DNA of 64,000 nt from Luzula sylvatica (GCA_946800325.1 OX326958.1:4970001-5034000); one strand, 5' to 3'. Positions 28,391 through 43,285 are shown, counted from the first letter of the stretch. The notes: generated by a model not told the origin, from the sequence alone. Numbers and translations are program-made.

Positions 28391-31300
28391 ATAACGTGTT
28401 TTTAGATCGTTTGTATCGTATCTTTTACTACATAACTTTTCACCAAATTTCACAAACACTAAGAAAGTTCGTTTTTCGATTCAAAACAAGATTTTAACGC
28501 TTTGAGTAGTTCAAATAACGTGTTTTCAGATCATTTATATCGTATCTTTTACTACATAACTTTTCACCAAATTTCACAAACACTAAGAAAGTTTGTTTTT
28601 CTATTCAAAACAAGATTTTAACGCTTTGAGGAGTTCAAATAACGTGTTTTTAGATCATTTGTATCACATCTTTTACTACATAACTTTTCACCAAATTTCA
28701 CAAACACTAAGAAAGTTTGTTTTTCGATTCAAAACAAGATTTTAACGCTTTGAGGAGTTCAAATAACGTGTTTTTAGATCATTTGTATCGTATCTTTTAC
28801 TACATAACTTTTCACCAAATTTTACAAACATTAAGAAAGTTTGTTTTTCTATTCAAAACAAGCTTTTAACTCTATGAGGAGTTCAAATAACGTGTTTTTA
28901 GATCATTTGTATCACATCTTTTTACTACATAACTTTTCACCAAATTTCACAAACACTAAGAAAGTTTGTTTTTCGATTCAAAACAAGATTTTAACGCTTT
29001 TAGGAGTGCAAATAACGTGTTTTTAGATCATTTGTATCGTATCTTTTACTACATAACTTTTCACCAAATTTTACAAACATTAAGAAAGTTTGTTTTTCGA
29101 TTCAAACCAAGATTTTAACGCTTTGAGGAGTTCAAATAACGTGTTTTGAGATCATTTGTATCGTGTCTTTTACTACATAACTTTTCACCAAATTTCACAA
29201 ACACTAACAAAGTTTGTTTTTCTATTCAAAACAAGCTTTTAACGCTTTGAGGAGTTCAAATAACGTGTTTTTAGATCATTTGTATCGTATCTTTTACAAC
29301 ATAACTTTTCACCAAATTTCACAAACACTAAGAAAGTTTGTTTTTCGATTCAAAACAAGATTTTAACGCTTTGAGGAGTTCAAATAACGTGTTTTTAGAT
29401 CAGTTGTATCGTATCTTTTACTACATAACTTTTCACCAAATTTCACAAACACTAAGAAAGTTTGTTTTTCGATTCAAACCAAGATTTTAACGCTTTGAGG
29501 AGTTCAAATAACGTGTTTTTAGATCATTTGTGTCGTATCTTTTACTAGATAACTTTTCACCAAATTTCACAAACACTAAGAAAGTTTGTTTTTCGATTCA
29601 AAACAAAATTTTAACGCTTTGAGGAGTTCTATTAACTTGTTTTTAGATCATTTGTATCCTATCTTTTACTACATAACTTTTCACCAAATTTTACAAACAC
29701 TAAGAAAGTTTGTTTTTCGATTCAAAACAAGATTTTAACGCTTTGAGGAGTTCAAATAACGTGTTTTTAGATCAGTTGTATCGTATCTTTTACTACATAA
29801 CTTTTCACCAAATTTCACGTACACTAAGAAAGTTTGTTTTTCGATTCAAAACAAGATTTTAACGCTTTGAGGAGTTCAAATAACGTGTTTTTAGATCATT
29901 TGTATCGTATCTTTTACTACATAACTATTCACCAAATTTCACAAACACTAAGAAAGTTTGTTTTTCGATTCAAAACAAGATTTTAACGCTTTGAGGAGTT
30001 CAAATAACGTGTTTTTAGATCATTTGTATCGTATCTTTTACTACATAACTTTTCATCAAATTTTACAATCACTAAGAAAGTTTGTTTTTCGATTCAAAAC
30101 AAGATTTTAACGCTTTGAGGAGTTCAAATAATGTGTTTTCAGATCATTTGTATCGTATCTTTTACTACATAACTTTTCACCAAATTTCACATACACTAAG
30201 AAATTTTGTTTTTCTATTCAAAACAAGATTTTAACGCTTTGAGGAGTTCAAATAACGTGTTTTGAGATCGTTTGTATCGTATCTTTTACTACATAACTTT
30301 TCACCAAATTTCACAAACACTAAGAAAGTTCGTTTTTCGATTCAAAACAAGATTTTAACGCTTTGAGGAGTTCAAATAACGTGTTTTCAGATCATTTATA
30401 TCGTATCTTTTACTACATAACTTTTCACCAAATTTCACAAACACTAAGAAAGTTTGTTTTTCTATTCAAAACAAGATTTTAACGCTTTGAGGAGTTCAAA
30501 TAACGTGTTTTTAGATCAGTTGTATCGTATCTTTCACTACATAACTTTTCACCAAATTTCACAAACACTAAGAAAGTTTGTTTTTCGATTCAAAACAAGA
30601 TTTTAACACTTTGAGGAGTTCGAATAACGTGTTTTTAGATCATTTGTATCACATCCTTTACTACATAACTTTTCACCAAATTTTACAATCACTAAGAAAA
30701 TTTGTTTTTCGATTCAAAACAAGATTTTAACGCTTTGAGGAGTTCAAATAACGGGTTTTCAGATCATTTGTATCGTATCTTTTACTACATAACTTTTCAC
30801 CAAATTTCACAAACACTAACAAAGTTTGTTTTTCGATTCAAACCAAGATTTTAACGCTTTGAGGAGTTCAAATAACGTGTTTTGAGATCATTTGTATCGT
30901 GTCTTTTACTACATAACTTTTCACCAAATTTCACAAACACTAAAAAAGTTTGTTTTTCTATTCAAAACAAGCTTTTAACGCTTTGAGGAGTTCAAATAAC
31001 GTGTTTTTAGATCATTTGTATCGTATCTTTTACAACATAACTTTTCACCAAATTTCACAAACACTAAGAAAGTTTGTTTTTCGATTCAAAACAAGATTTT
31101 AACGCTTTGAGGAGTTCAAATAACGTGTTTTTAGATCAGTTGTATCGTATCTTTTACTACATAACTTTTCACCAAATTTCACAAACACTAAGAAAGTTTG
31201 TTTTTCGATTCAAACCAAGATTTTAACGCTTTGAGGAGTTCAAATAACGTGTTTTTAGATCATTTGTGTCGTATCTTTTACTAGATAACTTTTCACCAAA

Positions 31301-32660
31301 TTTCACAAACACTAAGAAAGTTTGTTTTTCGATTCAAAACAAGATTTTAACGCTTTGAGGAGTTCTATTAACTTGTTTTTAGATCATTTGTATCCTATCT
31401 TTTACTACATAACTTTTCACCAAATTTTACAAACACTAAGAAAGTTTGTTTTTCGATTCAAAACAAGATTTTAACGCTTTGAGGAGTTCAAATAACGTGT
31501 TTTTAGATCAGTTGTATCGTATCTTTTACTACATAACTTTTCACCAAAATTTCACGTACACTAAGAAAGTTTGTTTTTCGATTCAAACCAAGATTTTAAC
31601 GCTTTGAGGAGTTCAAATAACGTGTTTTTAGATCATTTGTATCGTATCTTTTACTACATAACTTTTCACCAAATTTCACAAACACTAAGAAAGTTTGTTT
31701 TTCGATTCAAAACAAGATTTTAACGCTTTTAGGAGTTCAAATAACGTGTTTTTAGATCATTTGTATCGTATCTTTTACTACATAACTTTTTATCAAATTT
31801 TACAATCACTAAGAAAGTTTGTTTTTCGATTCAAAACAAGATTTTAACGCTTTGAGGAGTTCAAATAACGTGTTTTCAGATCATTTGTATCGTATCTTTT
31901 ACTACATAACTTTTCACCAAATTTCACATACACTAAGAAAGTTTGTTTTTCGAATCAAAACAAGATTTTAACGCTTTGAGGAGTTCAAATAACGTGTTTT
32001 TAGATCATTTGTATCGTATCTTTTACTACATAACTTTTCATCAAATTTTACAATCACTAAGAAAGTTTCTTTTTCGATTCAAAACAAGATTTTAACGCTT
32101 TGAGGAGTTCAAATAACGTGTTTTCAGATCATTTGTATCGTATCTTTTACTACATAACTTTTCACCAAATTTCACATACACTAAGAAATTTTGTTTTTCT
32201 ATTCAAAACAAGATTTTAACGCTTTGAGGAGTTAAAATAACGTGTTTTTAGATCGTTTGTATCGTATCTTTTACTACATAACTTTTCACCAAATTTCACA
32301 AACACTAAGAAAGTTCGTTTTTCGATTCAAAACAAGATTTTAACGCTTTGAGTAGTTCAAATAACGTGTTTTCAGATCATTTATATCGTATCTTTTACTA
32401 CATAACTTTTCACCAAATTTCACAAACACTAAGAAAGTTTGTTTTTCTATTCAAAACAAGATTTTAACGCTTTGAGGAGTTCAAATAACGTGTTTTTAGA
32501 TCATTTGTATCACATCTTTTACTACATAACTTTTCACCAAATTTCACAAACACTAAGAAAGTTTGTTTTTCGATTCAAAACAAGATTTTAACGCTTTGAG
32601 GAGTTCAAATAACGTGTTTTTAGATCATTTGTATCGTATCTTTTACTACATAACTTTTCA
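28391..32660. repeat. HOR C copy 2 plus start of a third copy
   Basis: This second 31-mer copy runs to about 32,236. The third copy starts (GTTAAAAT, GTTCG, GAGTAGTTC, CACATC) and follows until about 32,660. There TTTCACAAACATT replaces TTTTACAAACATT and AACGCTTTGAGG replaces CTCTATGAGG, and the order changes. One visible private change is CGAATCAAAAC near 31,952. Otherwise the markers compared with copy 1 agree. Confidence 0.87.
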
Positions 32661-33863
32661 CCAAATTTCACAAACATTAAGAAAGTTTGTTTTTCTATTC
32701 AAAACAAGCTTTTAACGCTTTGAGGAGTTCAAATAACGTGTTTTTAGATCATTTGTATCACATCTTTTACTACATAACTTTTAACCAAATTTCAAAAACA
32801 CTAAGAAAGTTTGTTTTTCGATTCAAAACAAGATTTTAACGCTTTGGGGAGTTCAAATAACGTGTTTTTAGATCATTTGTATCGTATCTTTTACTACATA
32901 ACTTTTCACCAAATTCCACAAACACTAAGAAAGTTTGTTTTTCGATTCAAAACAAGATTTTAACGCTTTTAGGAGTGCAAATAACGTGTTTTTAGATCAT
33001 TTGTATCGTATCTTTTACTACATAACTTTTCACCAAATTTTACAAACATTAAGAAAGTTTGTTTTTCTATTCAAAACAAGCTTTTAACTCTATGAGGAGT
33101 GCAAATAACGTGTTTTTAGATCATTTGTATCGTATCTTTTACTACATAACTTTTCACCAAATTTCACAAACACTAAGAAAGTTTGTTTTTCGATTCAAAA
33201 CAAGATTTTAACGCTTTGAGGAGTTCAAATAACGTGTTTTTAGATCATTTGTATCGTATCTTTTACTACATAACTTTTCACTTAATTTCACAAACACTAA
33301 GAAAATTTGTTTTTCGATTCAAAACAAGATTTTAACGCTTTTAGGAGTGCAAATAACGTGTTTTTAGATCATTTGTATCGTATCTTTTACTACATAACTT
33401 TTCACCAAATTTCACAAACATTAAGAAAGTTTGTTTTTCTATTCAAAACAAGCTTTTAACGCTATGAGGAGTTCAAATAACGTGTTTTTAGATCATTTGT
33501 ATCACATCTTTTACTAAATAACTTTTCACCAAATTTCACAAACACTAAGAAAGTTTGTTTTTCGATTCAAAACAAGATTTTAACGCTTTGAGGAGTTCAA
33601 ATAACATGTTTTTAGATCATTTGTATCGTATCTTTTACTAGATAACTTTTCACCAAATTTCACAAACACTAAGAAAGTTTGTTTTTCGATTCAAAACAAG
33701 ATTTTAACGCTTTGAGGAGTTCCATTAACAAGTTTTTAGATCATTTGTATCGTATCTTTTACTACATAACTTTTCACCAAATTTTACAAACACTTAGAAA
33801 GTTTGTTTTTCGATTCAAAACAAGATTTTAACGCTTTGAGGAGTTCAAATAACGTGTTTTTAG
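32661..33863. repeat. Added monomer group that turns the 31-mer into a 33-mer
   Basis: About ten monomers carry types not seen earlier in the window: TTTTAACCAAATTTC, CTTTGGGGAG (32,841), TTCACTTAATTTC with AAAATTTG (about 33,280), TACTAAATAAC, AATAACATG, TTCCATTAACAAG (about 33,720) and CACTTAGAAAG. The same group recurs near 36,900, 41,750, 44,600, 48,570, 54,230 and 59,440. It therefore marks the right half of the window as a different lineage from the left half. Confidence 0.85.
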
Positions 33864-36800
33864 ATCAGTTGTATCGTATCTTTTACTACATAACTTTTCA
33901 CCAAATTTCACGTACACTAAGAAAGTTTGTTTTTCGATTCAAAACAAGATTTTAACGCTTTGAGGAGTTCAAATAACGTGTTTTTAGATCATTTGTATCG
34001 TATCTTTTACTACATAACTATTCACCAAATTTCACAAACACTAAGAAAGTTTGTTTTTCGATTCAAAACAAGATTTTAACGCTTTGAGGAGTTCAAATAA
34101 CGTGTTTTTAGATCATTTGTATCGTATCTTTTACTACATAACTTTTCATCAAATTTTACAATCACTAAGAAAGTTTGTTTTTCGATTCAAAACAAGATTT
34201 TAACGCTTTGAGGAGTTCAAATAATGTGTTTTCAGATCATTTGTATCGTATCTTTTACTACATAACTTTTCACCAAATTTCACATACACTAAGAAATTTT
34301 GTTTTTCTATTCAAAACAAGATTTTAACGCTTTGAGGAGTTCAAATAACGTGTTTTGAGATCGTTTGTATCGTATCTTTTACTACATAACTTTTCACCAA
34401 ATTTCACAAACACTAAGAAAGTTCGTTTTTCGATTCAAAACAAGATTTTAACGCTTTGAGGAGTTCAAATAACGTGTTTTCAGATCATTTATATCGTATC
34501 TTTTACTACATAACTTTTCACCAAATTTCACAAACACTAAGAAAGTTTGTTTTTCTATTCAAAACAAGATTTTAACGCTTTGAGGAGTTCAAATAACGTG
34601 TTTTTAGATCAGTTGTATCGTATCTTTCACTACATAACTTTTCACCAAATTTCACAAACACTAAGAAAGTTTGTTTTTCGATTCAAAACAAGATTTTAAC
34701 ACTTTGAGGAGTTCGAATAACGTGTTTTTAGATCATTTGTATCACATCCTTTACTACATAACTTTTCACCAAATTTTACAATCACTAAGAAAATTTGTTT
34801 TTCGATTCAAAACAAGATTTTAACGCTTTGAGGAGTTCAAATAACGGGTTTTCAGATCATTTGTATCGTATCTTTTACTACATAACTTTTCACCAAATTT
34901 CACAAACACTAACAAAGTTTGTTTTTCGATTCAAACCAAGATTTTAACGCTTTGAGGAGTTCAAATAACGTGTTTTGAGATCATTTGTATCGTGTCTTTT
35001 ACTACATAACTTTTCACCAAATTTCACAAACACTAAAAAAGTTTGTTTTTCTATTCAAAACAAGCTTTTAACGCTTTGAGGAGTTCAAATAACGTGTTTT
35101 TAGATCATTTGTATCGTATCTTTTACAACATAACTTTTCACCAAATTTCACAAACACTAAGAAAGTTTGTTTTTCGATTCAAAACAAGATTTTAACGCTT
35201 TGAGGAGTTCAAATAACGTGTTTTTAGATCAGTTGTATCGTATCTTTTACTACATAACTTTTCACCAAATTTCACAAACACTAAGAAAGTTTGTTTTTCG
35301 ATTCAAACCAAGATTTTAACGCTTTGAGGAGTTCAAATAACGTGTTTTTAGATCATTTGTGTCGTATCTTTTACTAGATAACTTTTCACCAAATTTCACA
35401 AACACTAAGAAAGTTTGTTTTTCGATTCAAAACAAGATTTTAACGCTTTGAGGAGTTCTATTAACTTGTTTTTAGATCATTTGTATCCTATCTTTTACTA
35501 CATAACTTTTCACCAAATTTTACAAACACTAAGAAAGTTTGTTTTTCGATTCAAAACAAGATTTTAACGCTTTGAGGAGTTCAAATAACGTGTTTTTAGA
35601 TCAGTTGTATCGTATCTTTTACTACATAACTTTTCACCAAAATTTCACGTACACTAAGAAAGTTTGTTTTTCGATTCAAACCAAGATTTTAACGCTTTGA
35701 GGAGTTCAAATAACGTGTTTTTAGATCATTTGTATCGTATCTTTTACTACATAACTTTTCACCAAATTTCACAAACACTAAGAAAGTTTGTTTTTCGATT
35801 CAAAACAAGATTTTAACGCTTTTAGGAGTTCAAATAACGTGTTTTTAGATCATTTGTATCGTATCTTTTACTACATAACTTTTTATCAAATTTTACAATC
35901 ACTAAGAAAGTTTGTTTTTCGATTCAAAACAAGATTTTAACGCTTTGAGGAGTTCAAATAACGTGTTTTCAGATCATTTGTATCGTATCTTTTACTACAT
36001 AACTTTTCACCAAATTTCACATACACTAAGAAAGTTTGTTTTTCGATTCAAAACAAGATTTTAACGCTTTGAGGAGTTCAAATAACGTGTTTTTAGATCA
36101 TTTGTATCGTATCTTTTACTACATAACTTTTCATCAAATTTTACAATCACTAAGAAAGTTTCTTTTTCGATTCAAAACAAGATTTTAACGCTTTGAGGAG
36201 TTCAAATAACGTGTTTTCAGATCATTTGTATCGTATCTTTTACTACATAACTTTTCACCAAATTTCACATACACTAAGAAATTTTGTTTTTCTATTCAAA
36301 ACAAGATTTTAACGCTTTGAGGAGTTAAAATAACGTGTTTTTAGATCGTTTGTATCGTATCTTTTACTACATAACTTTTCACCAAATTTCACAAACACTA
36401 AGAAAGTTCGTTTTTCGATTCAAAACAAGATTTTAACGCTTTGAGTAGTTCAAATAACGTGTTTTCAGATCATTTATATCGTATCTTTTACTACATAACT
36501 TTTCACCAAATTTCACAAACACTAAGAAAGTTTGTTTTTCTATTCAAAACAAGATTTTAACGCTTTGAGGAGTTCAAATAACGTGTTTTTAGATCATTTG
36601 TATCACATCTTTTACTACATAACTTTTCACCAAATTTCACAAACACTAAGAAAGTTTGTTTTTCGATTCAAAACAAGATTTTAACGCTTTGAGGAGTTCA
36701 AATAACGTGTTTTTAGATCATTTGTATCGTATCTTTTACTACATAACTTTTCACCAAATTTCACAAACATTAAGAAAGTTTGTTTTTCTATTCAAAACAA

Positions 36801-37956
36801 GCTTTTAACGCTTTGAGGAGTTCAAATAACGTGTTTTTAGATCATTTGTATCACATCTTTTACTACATAACTTTTAACCAAATTTCAAAAACACTAAGAA
36901 AGTTTGTTTTTCGATTCAAAACAAGATTTTAACGCTTTGGGGAGTTAAAATAACGTGTTTTTAGATCATTTGTATCGTATCTTTTACTACATAACTTTTC
37001 ACCAAATTCCACAAACACTAAGAAAGTTTGTTTTTCGATTCAAAACAAGATTTTAACGCTTTTAGGAGTGCAAATAACGTGTTTTTAGATCATTTGTATC
37101 GTATCTTTTACTACATAACTTTTCACCAAATTTTACAAACATTAAGAAAGTTTGTTTTTCTATTCAAAACAAGCTTTTAACTCTATGAGGAGTGCAAATA
37201 ACGTGTTTTTAGATCATTTGTATCGTATCTTTTACTACATAACTTTTCACCAAATTTCACAAACACTAAGAAAGTTTGTTTTTCGATTCAAAACAAGATT
37301 TTAACGCTTTGAGGAGTTCAAATAACGTGTTTTTAGATCATTTGTATCGTATCTTTTACTACATAACTTTTCACTTAATTTCACAAACACTAAGAAAATT
37401 TGTTTTTCGATTCAAAACAAGATTTTAACGCTTTTAGGAGTGCAAATAACGTGTTTTTAGATCATTTGTATCGTATCTTTTACTACATAACTTTTCACCA
37501 AATTTCACAAACATTAAGAAAGTTTGTTTTTCTATTCAAAACAAGCTTTTAACGCTATGAGGAGTTCAAATAACGTGTTTTTAGATCATTTGTATCACAT
37601 CTTTTACTAAATAACTTTTCACCAAATTTCACAAACACTAAGAAAGTTTGTTTTTCGATTCAAAACAAGATTTTAACGCTTTGAGGAGTTCAAATAACAT
37701 GTTTTTAGATCATTTGTATCGTATCTTTTACTAGATAACTTTTCACCAAATTTCACAAACACTAAGAAAGTTTGTTTTTCGATTCAAAACAAGATTTTAA
37801 CGCTTTGAGGAGTTCCATTAACAAGTTTTTAGATCATTTGTATCGTATCTTTTACTACATAACTTTTCACCAAATTTTACAAACACTTAGAAAGTTTGTT
37901 TTTCGATTCAAAACAAGATTTTAACGCTTTGAGGAGTTCAAATAACGTGTTTTTAG
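33864..37956. repeat. HOR D copy (33 monomers, 4,093 bp)
   Basis: Offset 4,093 bp (33 x 124 + 1) against about 29,770-33,863. Markers are ACTATTCACC (29,924 to 34,017), CGGG (30,752 to 34,845), the extra A (31,546 to 35,639) and CTTTGGGG (32,841 to 36,934). A private change is GTTAAAAT after CTTTGGGGA near 36,945. The unit consists of the C-type core plus the added monomer group. Confidence 0.86.
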
Positions 37957-38781
37957 ATCATTTGTATCGTATCTTTTACTACATAACTTTTCACCAAATT
38001 TCACAAACACTAAGAAAGTTTGTTTTTCAATTCAAAACCAGATTTTAACGCTTTGAGGAGTTCAAATAACGTGTTTTTAGATCATTTGTATCGTATCTTT
38101 TACCTGATAACTTTTCACCAAATTTCACAAACACTAAGAAAGTTTGTTTTTCTATTCAAAACAAGATTTTAACGCTTTGAGGAGTTCAAATAACGTGTTT
38201 TTAGATCATTTGTATCGTATCTTTTACTACATTACTTTTCACCAAATTTCACAAACACTAAGAAATTTTGTTTTTCGATTCAAAACAAGATTTTAAAGCT
38301 TTGAGGAGTTCAAATAACGTGTTTTGAGATCATTTGTATCGTATCTTTTACTACATAACTTTTCACCAAATTTTACAATCACTAAGAAAGTTTGTTTTTC
38401 GATTCAAAACAAGATTTTAACGCTTTGAGGAGTTCAAATAACGTGTTTTCAGATCATTTGTATCGTATCTTTTACTACATAACTTTTCACCAAATTTCAC
38501 AAACACTAAGAAAGTTTGTTTTTCGATTCAAAACAAGATTTTAACGCTTTGAGGAGTTCAAATAATGTGTTTTCAGATCATTTGTATCGTATCTTTTACT
38601 ACATAACTTTTCACCAAATTTCACATACACTAAGAAATTTTGTTTTTCTATTCAAAACAAGATTTTAACGCTTTGAGGAGTTCAAATAACGTGTTTTGAG
38701 ATCGTTTGTATCGTATCTTTTACTACATAACTTTTCACCAAATTTCACATACACTAAGAAATTTTGTTTTTCTATTCAAAA
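33945..38781. repeat. HOR E copy 1 (39 monomers, 4,837 bp), overlapping D
   Basis: Offset 4,837 bp to the next copy. Markers are ACTATTCACC (34,017 to 38,854), CGGG (34,845 to 39,682), CTTTGGGG (36,934 to 41,771) and TTTTCAATTC (38,024 to 42,861). This unit is D plus about six monomers (37,957-38,780, with CAATTCAAAACCAG, ACCTGATAAC and TTTTAAAGC). It overlaps D because each successive duplication took a longer block. The length in bp equals that of B copy 1, but the content differs. Confidence 0.85.
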
Positions 38782-41700
38782 CAAGATTTTAACGCTTTGA
38801 GGAGTTCAAATAACGTGTTTTTAGATCATTTGTATCGTATCTTTTACTACATAACTATTCACCAAATTTCACAAACACTAAGAAAGTTTGTTTTTCGATT
38901 CAAAACAAGATTTTAACGCTTTGAGGAGTTCAAATAACGTGTTTTTAGATCATTTGTATCGTATCTTTTACTACATAACTTTTCATCAAATTTTACAATC
39001 ACTAAGAAAGTTTGTTTTTCGATTCAAAACAAGATTTTAACGCTTTGAGGAGTTCAAATAATGTGTTTTCAGATCATTTGTATCGTATCTTTTACTACAT
39101 AACTTTTCACCAAATTTCACATACACTACGAAATTTTGTTTTTCTATTCAAAACAAGATTTTAACGCTTTGAGGAGTTCAAATAACGTGTTTTGAGATCG
39201 TTTGTATCGTATCTTTTACTACATAACTTTTCACCAAATTTCACAAACACTAAGAAAGTTCGTTTTTCGATTCAAAACAAGATTTTAACGCTTTGAGGAG
39301 TTCAAATAACGTGTTTTCAGATCATTTATATCGTATCTTTTACTACATAACTTTTCACCAAATTTCACAAACACTAAGAAAGTTTGTTTTTCTATTCAAA
39401 ACAAGATTTTAACGCTTTGAGGAGTTCAAATAACGTGTTTTTAGATCAGTTGTATCGTATCTTTCACTACATAACTTTTCACCAAATTTCACAAACACTA
39501 AGAAAGTTTGTTTTTCGATTCAAAACAAGATTTTAACACTTTGAGGAGTTCGAATAACGTGTTTTTAGATCATTTGTATCACATCCTTTACTACATAACT
39601 TTTCACCAAATTTTACAATCACTAAGAAAATTTGTTTTTCGATTCAAAACAAGATTTTAACGCTTTGAGGAGTTCAAATAACGGGTTTTCAGATCATTTG
39701 TATCGTATCTTTTACTACATAACTTTTCACCAAATTTCACAAACACTAACAAAGTTTGTTTTTCGATTCAAACCAAGATTTTAACGCTTTGAGGAGTTCA
39801 AATAACGTGTTTTGAGATCATTTGTATCGTGTCTTTTACTACATAACTTTTCACCAAATTTCACAAACACTAAAAAAGTTTGTTTTTCTATTCAAAACAA
39901 GCTTTTAACGCTTTGAGGAGTTCAAATAACGTGTTTTTAGATCATTTGTATCGTATCTTTTACAACATAACTTTTCACCAAATTTCACAAACACTAAGAA
40001 AGTTTGTTTTTCGATTCAAAACAAGATTTTAACGCTTTGAGGAGTTCAAATAACGTGTTTTTAGATCAGTTGTATCGTATCTTTTACTACATAACTTTTC
40101 ACCAAATTTCACAAACACTAAGAAAGTTTGTTTTTCGATTCAAACCAAGATTTTAACGCTTTGAGGAGTTCAAATAACGTGTTTTTAGATCATTTGTGTC
40201 GTATCTTTTACTAGATAACTTTTCACCAAATTTCACAAACACTAAGAAAGTTTGTTTTTCGATTCAAAACAAGATTTTAACGCTTTGAGGAGTTCTATTA
40301 ACTTGTTTTTAGATCATTTGTATCCTATCTTTTACTACATAACTTTTCACCAAATTTTACAAACACTAAGAAAGTTTGTTTTTCGATTCAAAACAAGATT
40401 TTAACGCTTTGAGGAGTTCAAATAACGTGTTTTTAGATCAGTTGTATCGTATCTTTTACTACATAACTTTTCACCAAAATTTCACGTACACTAAGAAAGT
40501 TTGTTTTTCGATTCAAACCAAGATTTTAACGCTTTGAGGAGTTCAAATAACGTGTTTTTAGATCATTTGTATCGTATCTTTTACTACATAACTTTTCACC
40601 AAATTTCACAAACACTAAGAAAGTTTGTTTTTCGATTCAAAACAAGATTTTAACGCTTTTAGGAGTTCAAATAACGTGTTTTTAGATCATTTGTATCGTA
40701 TCTTTTACTACATAACTTTTTATCAAATTTTACAATCACTAAGAAAGTTTGTTTTTCGATTCAAAACAAGATTTTAACGCTTTGAGGAGTTCAAATAACG
40801 TGTTTTCAGATCATTTGTATCGTATCTTTTACTACATAACTTTTCACCAAATTTCACATACACTAAGAAAGTTTGTTTTTCGATTCAAAACAAGATTTTA
40901 ACGCTTTGAGGAGTTCAAATAACGTGTTTTTAGATCATTTGTATCGTATCTTTTACTACATAACTTTTCATCAAATTTTACAATCACTAAGAAAGTTTCT
41001 TTTTCGATTCAAAACAAGATTTTAACGCTTTGAGGAGTTCAAATAACGTGTTTTCAGATCATTTGTATCGTATCTTTTACTACATAACTTTTCACCAAAT
41101 TTCACATACACTAAGAAATTTTGTTTTTCTATTCAAAACAAGATTTTAACGCTTTGAGGAGTTAAAATAACGTGTTTTTAGATCGTTTGTATCGTATCTT
41201 TTACTACATAACTTTTCACCAAATTTCACAAACACTAAGAAAGTTCGTTTTTCGATTCAAAACAAGATTTTAACGCTTTGAGTAGTTCAAATAACGTGTT
41301 TTCAGATCATTTATATCGTATCTTTTACTACATAACTTTTCACCAAATTTCACAAACACTAAGAAAGTTTGTTTTTCTATTCAAAACAAGATTTTAACGC
41401 TTTGAGGAGTTCAAATAACGTGTTTTTAGATCATTTGTATCACATCTTTTACTACATAACTTTTCACCAAATTTCACAAACACTAAGAAAGTTTGTTTTT
41501 CGATTCAAAACAAGATTTTAACGCTTTGAGGAGTTCAAATAACGTGTTTTTAGATCATTTGTATCGTATCTTTTACTACATAACTTTTCACCAAATTTCA
41601 CAAACATTAAGAAAGTTTGTTTTTCTATTCAAAACAAGCTTTTAACGCTTTGAGGAGTTCAAATAACGTGTTTTTAGATCATTTGTATCACATCTTTTAC

Positions 41701-43284
41701 TACATAACTTTTAACCAAATTTCAAAAACACTAAGAAAGTTTGTTTTTCGATTCAAAACAAGATTTTAACGCTTTGGGGAGTTCAAATAACGTGTTTTTA
41801 GATCATTTGTATCGTATCTTTTACTACATAACTTTTCACCAAATTCCACAAACACTAAGAAAGTTTGTTTTTCGATTCAAAACAAGATTTTAACGCTTTT
41901 AGGAGTGCAAATAACGTGTTTTTAGATCATTTGTATCGTATCTTTTACTACATAACTTTTCACCAAATTTTACAAACATTAAGAAAGTTTGTTTTTCTAT
42001 TCAAAACAAGCTTTTAACTCTATGAGGAGTGCAAATAACGTGTTTTTAGATCATTTGTATCGTATCTTTTACTACATAACTTTTCACCAAATTTCACAAA
42101 CACTAAGAAAGTTTGTTTTTCGATTCAAAACAAGATTTTAACGCTTTGAGGAGTTCAAATAACGTGTTTTTAGATCATTTGTATCGTATCTTTTACTACA
42201 TAACTTTTCACTTAATTTCACAAACACTAAGAAAATTTGTTTTTCGATTCAAAACAAGATTTTAACGCTTTTAGGAGTGCAAATAACGTGTTTTTAGATC
42301 ATTTGTATCGTATCTTTTACTGCATAACTTTTCACCAAATTTCACAAACATTAAGAAAGTTTGTTTTTCTATTCAAAACAAGCTTTTAACGCTATGAGGA
42401 GTTCAAATAACGTGTTTTTAGATCATTTGTATCACATCTTTTACTAAATAACTTTTCACCAAATTTCACAAACACTAAGAAAGTTTGTTTTTCGATTCCA
42501 AACAAGATTTTAACGCTTTGAGGAGTTCAAATAACATGTTTTTAGATCATTTGTATCGTATCTTTTACTAGATAACTTTTCACCAAATTTCACAAACACT
42601 AAGAAAGTTTGTTTTTCGATTCAAAACAAGATTTTAACGCTTTGAGGAGTTCCATTAACAAGTTTTTAGATCATTTGTATCGTATCTTTTACTACATAAC
42701 TTTTCACCAAATTTTACAAACACTTAGAAAGTTTGTTTTTCGATTCAAAACAAGATTTTAACGCTTTGAGGAGTTCAAATAACGTGTTTTTAGATCATTT
42801 GTATCGTATCTTTTACTACATAACTTTTCACCAAATTTCACAAACACTAAGAAAGTTTGTTTTTCAATTCAAAACCAGATTTTAACGCTTTGAGGAGTTC
42901 AAATAACGTGTTTTTAGATCATTTGTATCGTATCTTTTACCAGATAACTTTTCACCAAATTTCACAAACACTAAGAAAGTTTGTTTTTCTATTCAAAACA
43001 AGATTTTAACGCTTTGAGGAGTTCAAATAACGTGTTTTTAGATCATTTGTATCGTATCTTTTACTACATAACTTTTCACCAAATTTCACAAACACTAAGA
43101 AATTTTGTTTTTCGATTCAAAACAAGATTTTAAAGCTTTGAGGAGTTCAAATAACGTGTTTTGAGATCATTTGTATCGTATCTTTTACTACATAACTTTT
43201 CACCAAATTTTACAATCACTAAGAAAGTTTGTTTTTCGATTCAAAACAAGATTTTAACGCTTTGAGGAGTTCAAATAACGTGTT
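38782..43284. repeat. HOR E copy 2 (incomplete, about 36 monomers)
   Basis: This is collinear with copy 1 until about 43,284, where the CAGTTG plus extra-A monomer starts a new 23-mer block. Single-base differences from copy 1 include ACTACGAAATT (about 39,128), ACCAGATAAC (versus ACCTGATAAC at 38,103), CTACATAAC (versus CTACATTAC near 38,230), CTGCATAAC (about 42,322) and GATTCCAAAC (about 42,496). That few differences over 4.5 kb indicates a young duplication. Confidence 0.84.
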
Positions 43285-43285
43285 T
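40433..43285. repeat. HOR F copy 1 (23 monomers, 2,853 bp), nested in E copy 2
   Basis: This block repeats at once at +2,853 bp (23 x 124 + 1). Markers are the extra A (40,476 to 43,329) and CTTTGGGG (41,771 to 44,624). It starts with the CAGTTG monomer near 40,440 and is nested within the second E unit, so the F duplication came after the E duplication. Confidence 0.85.
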
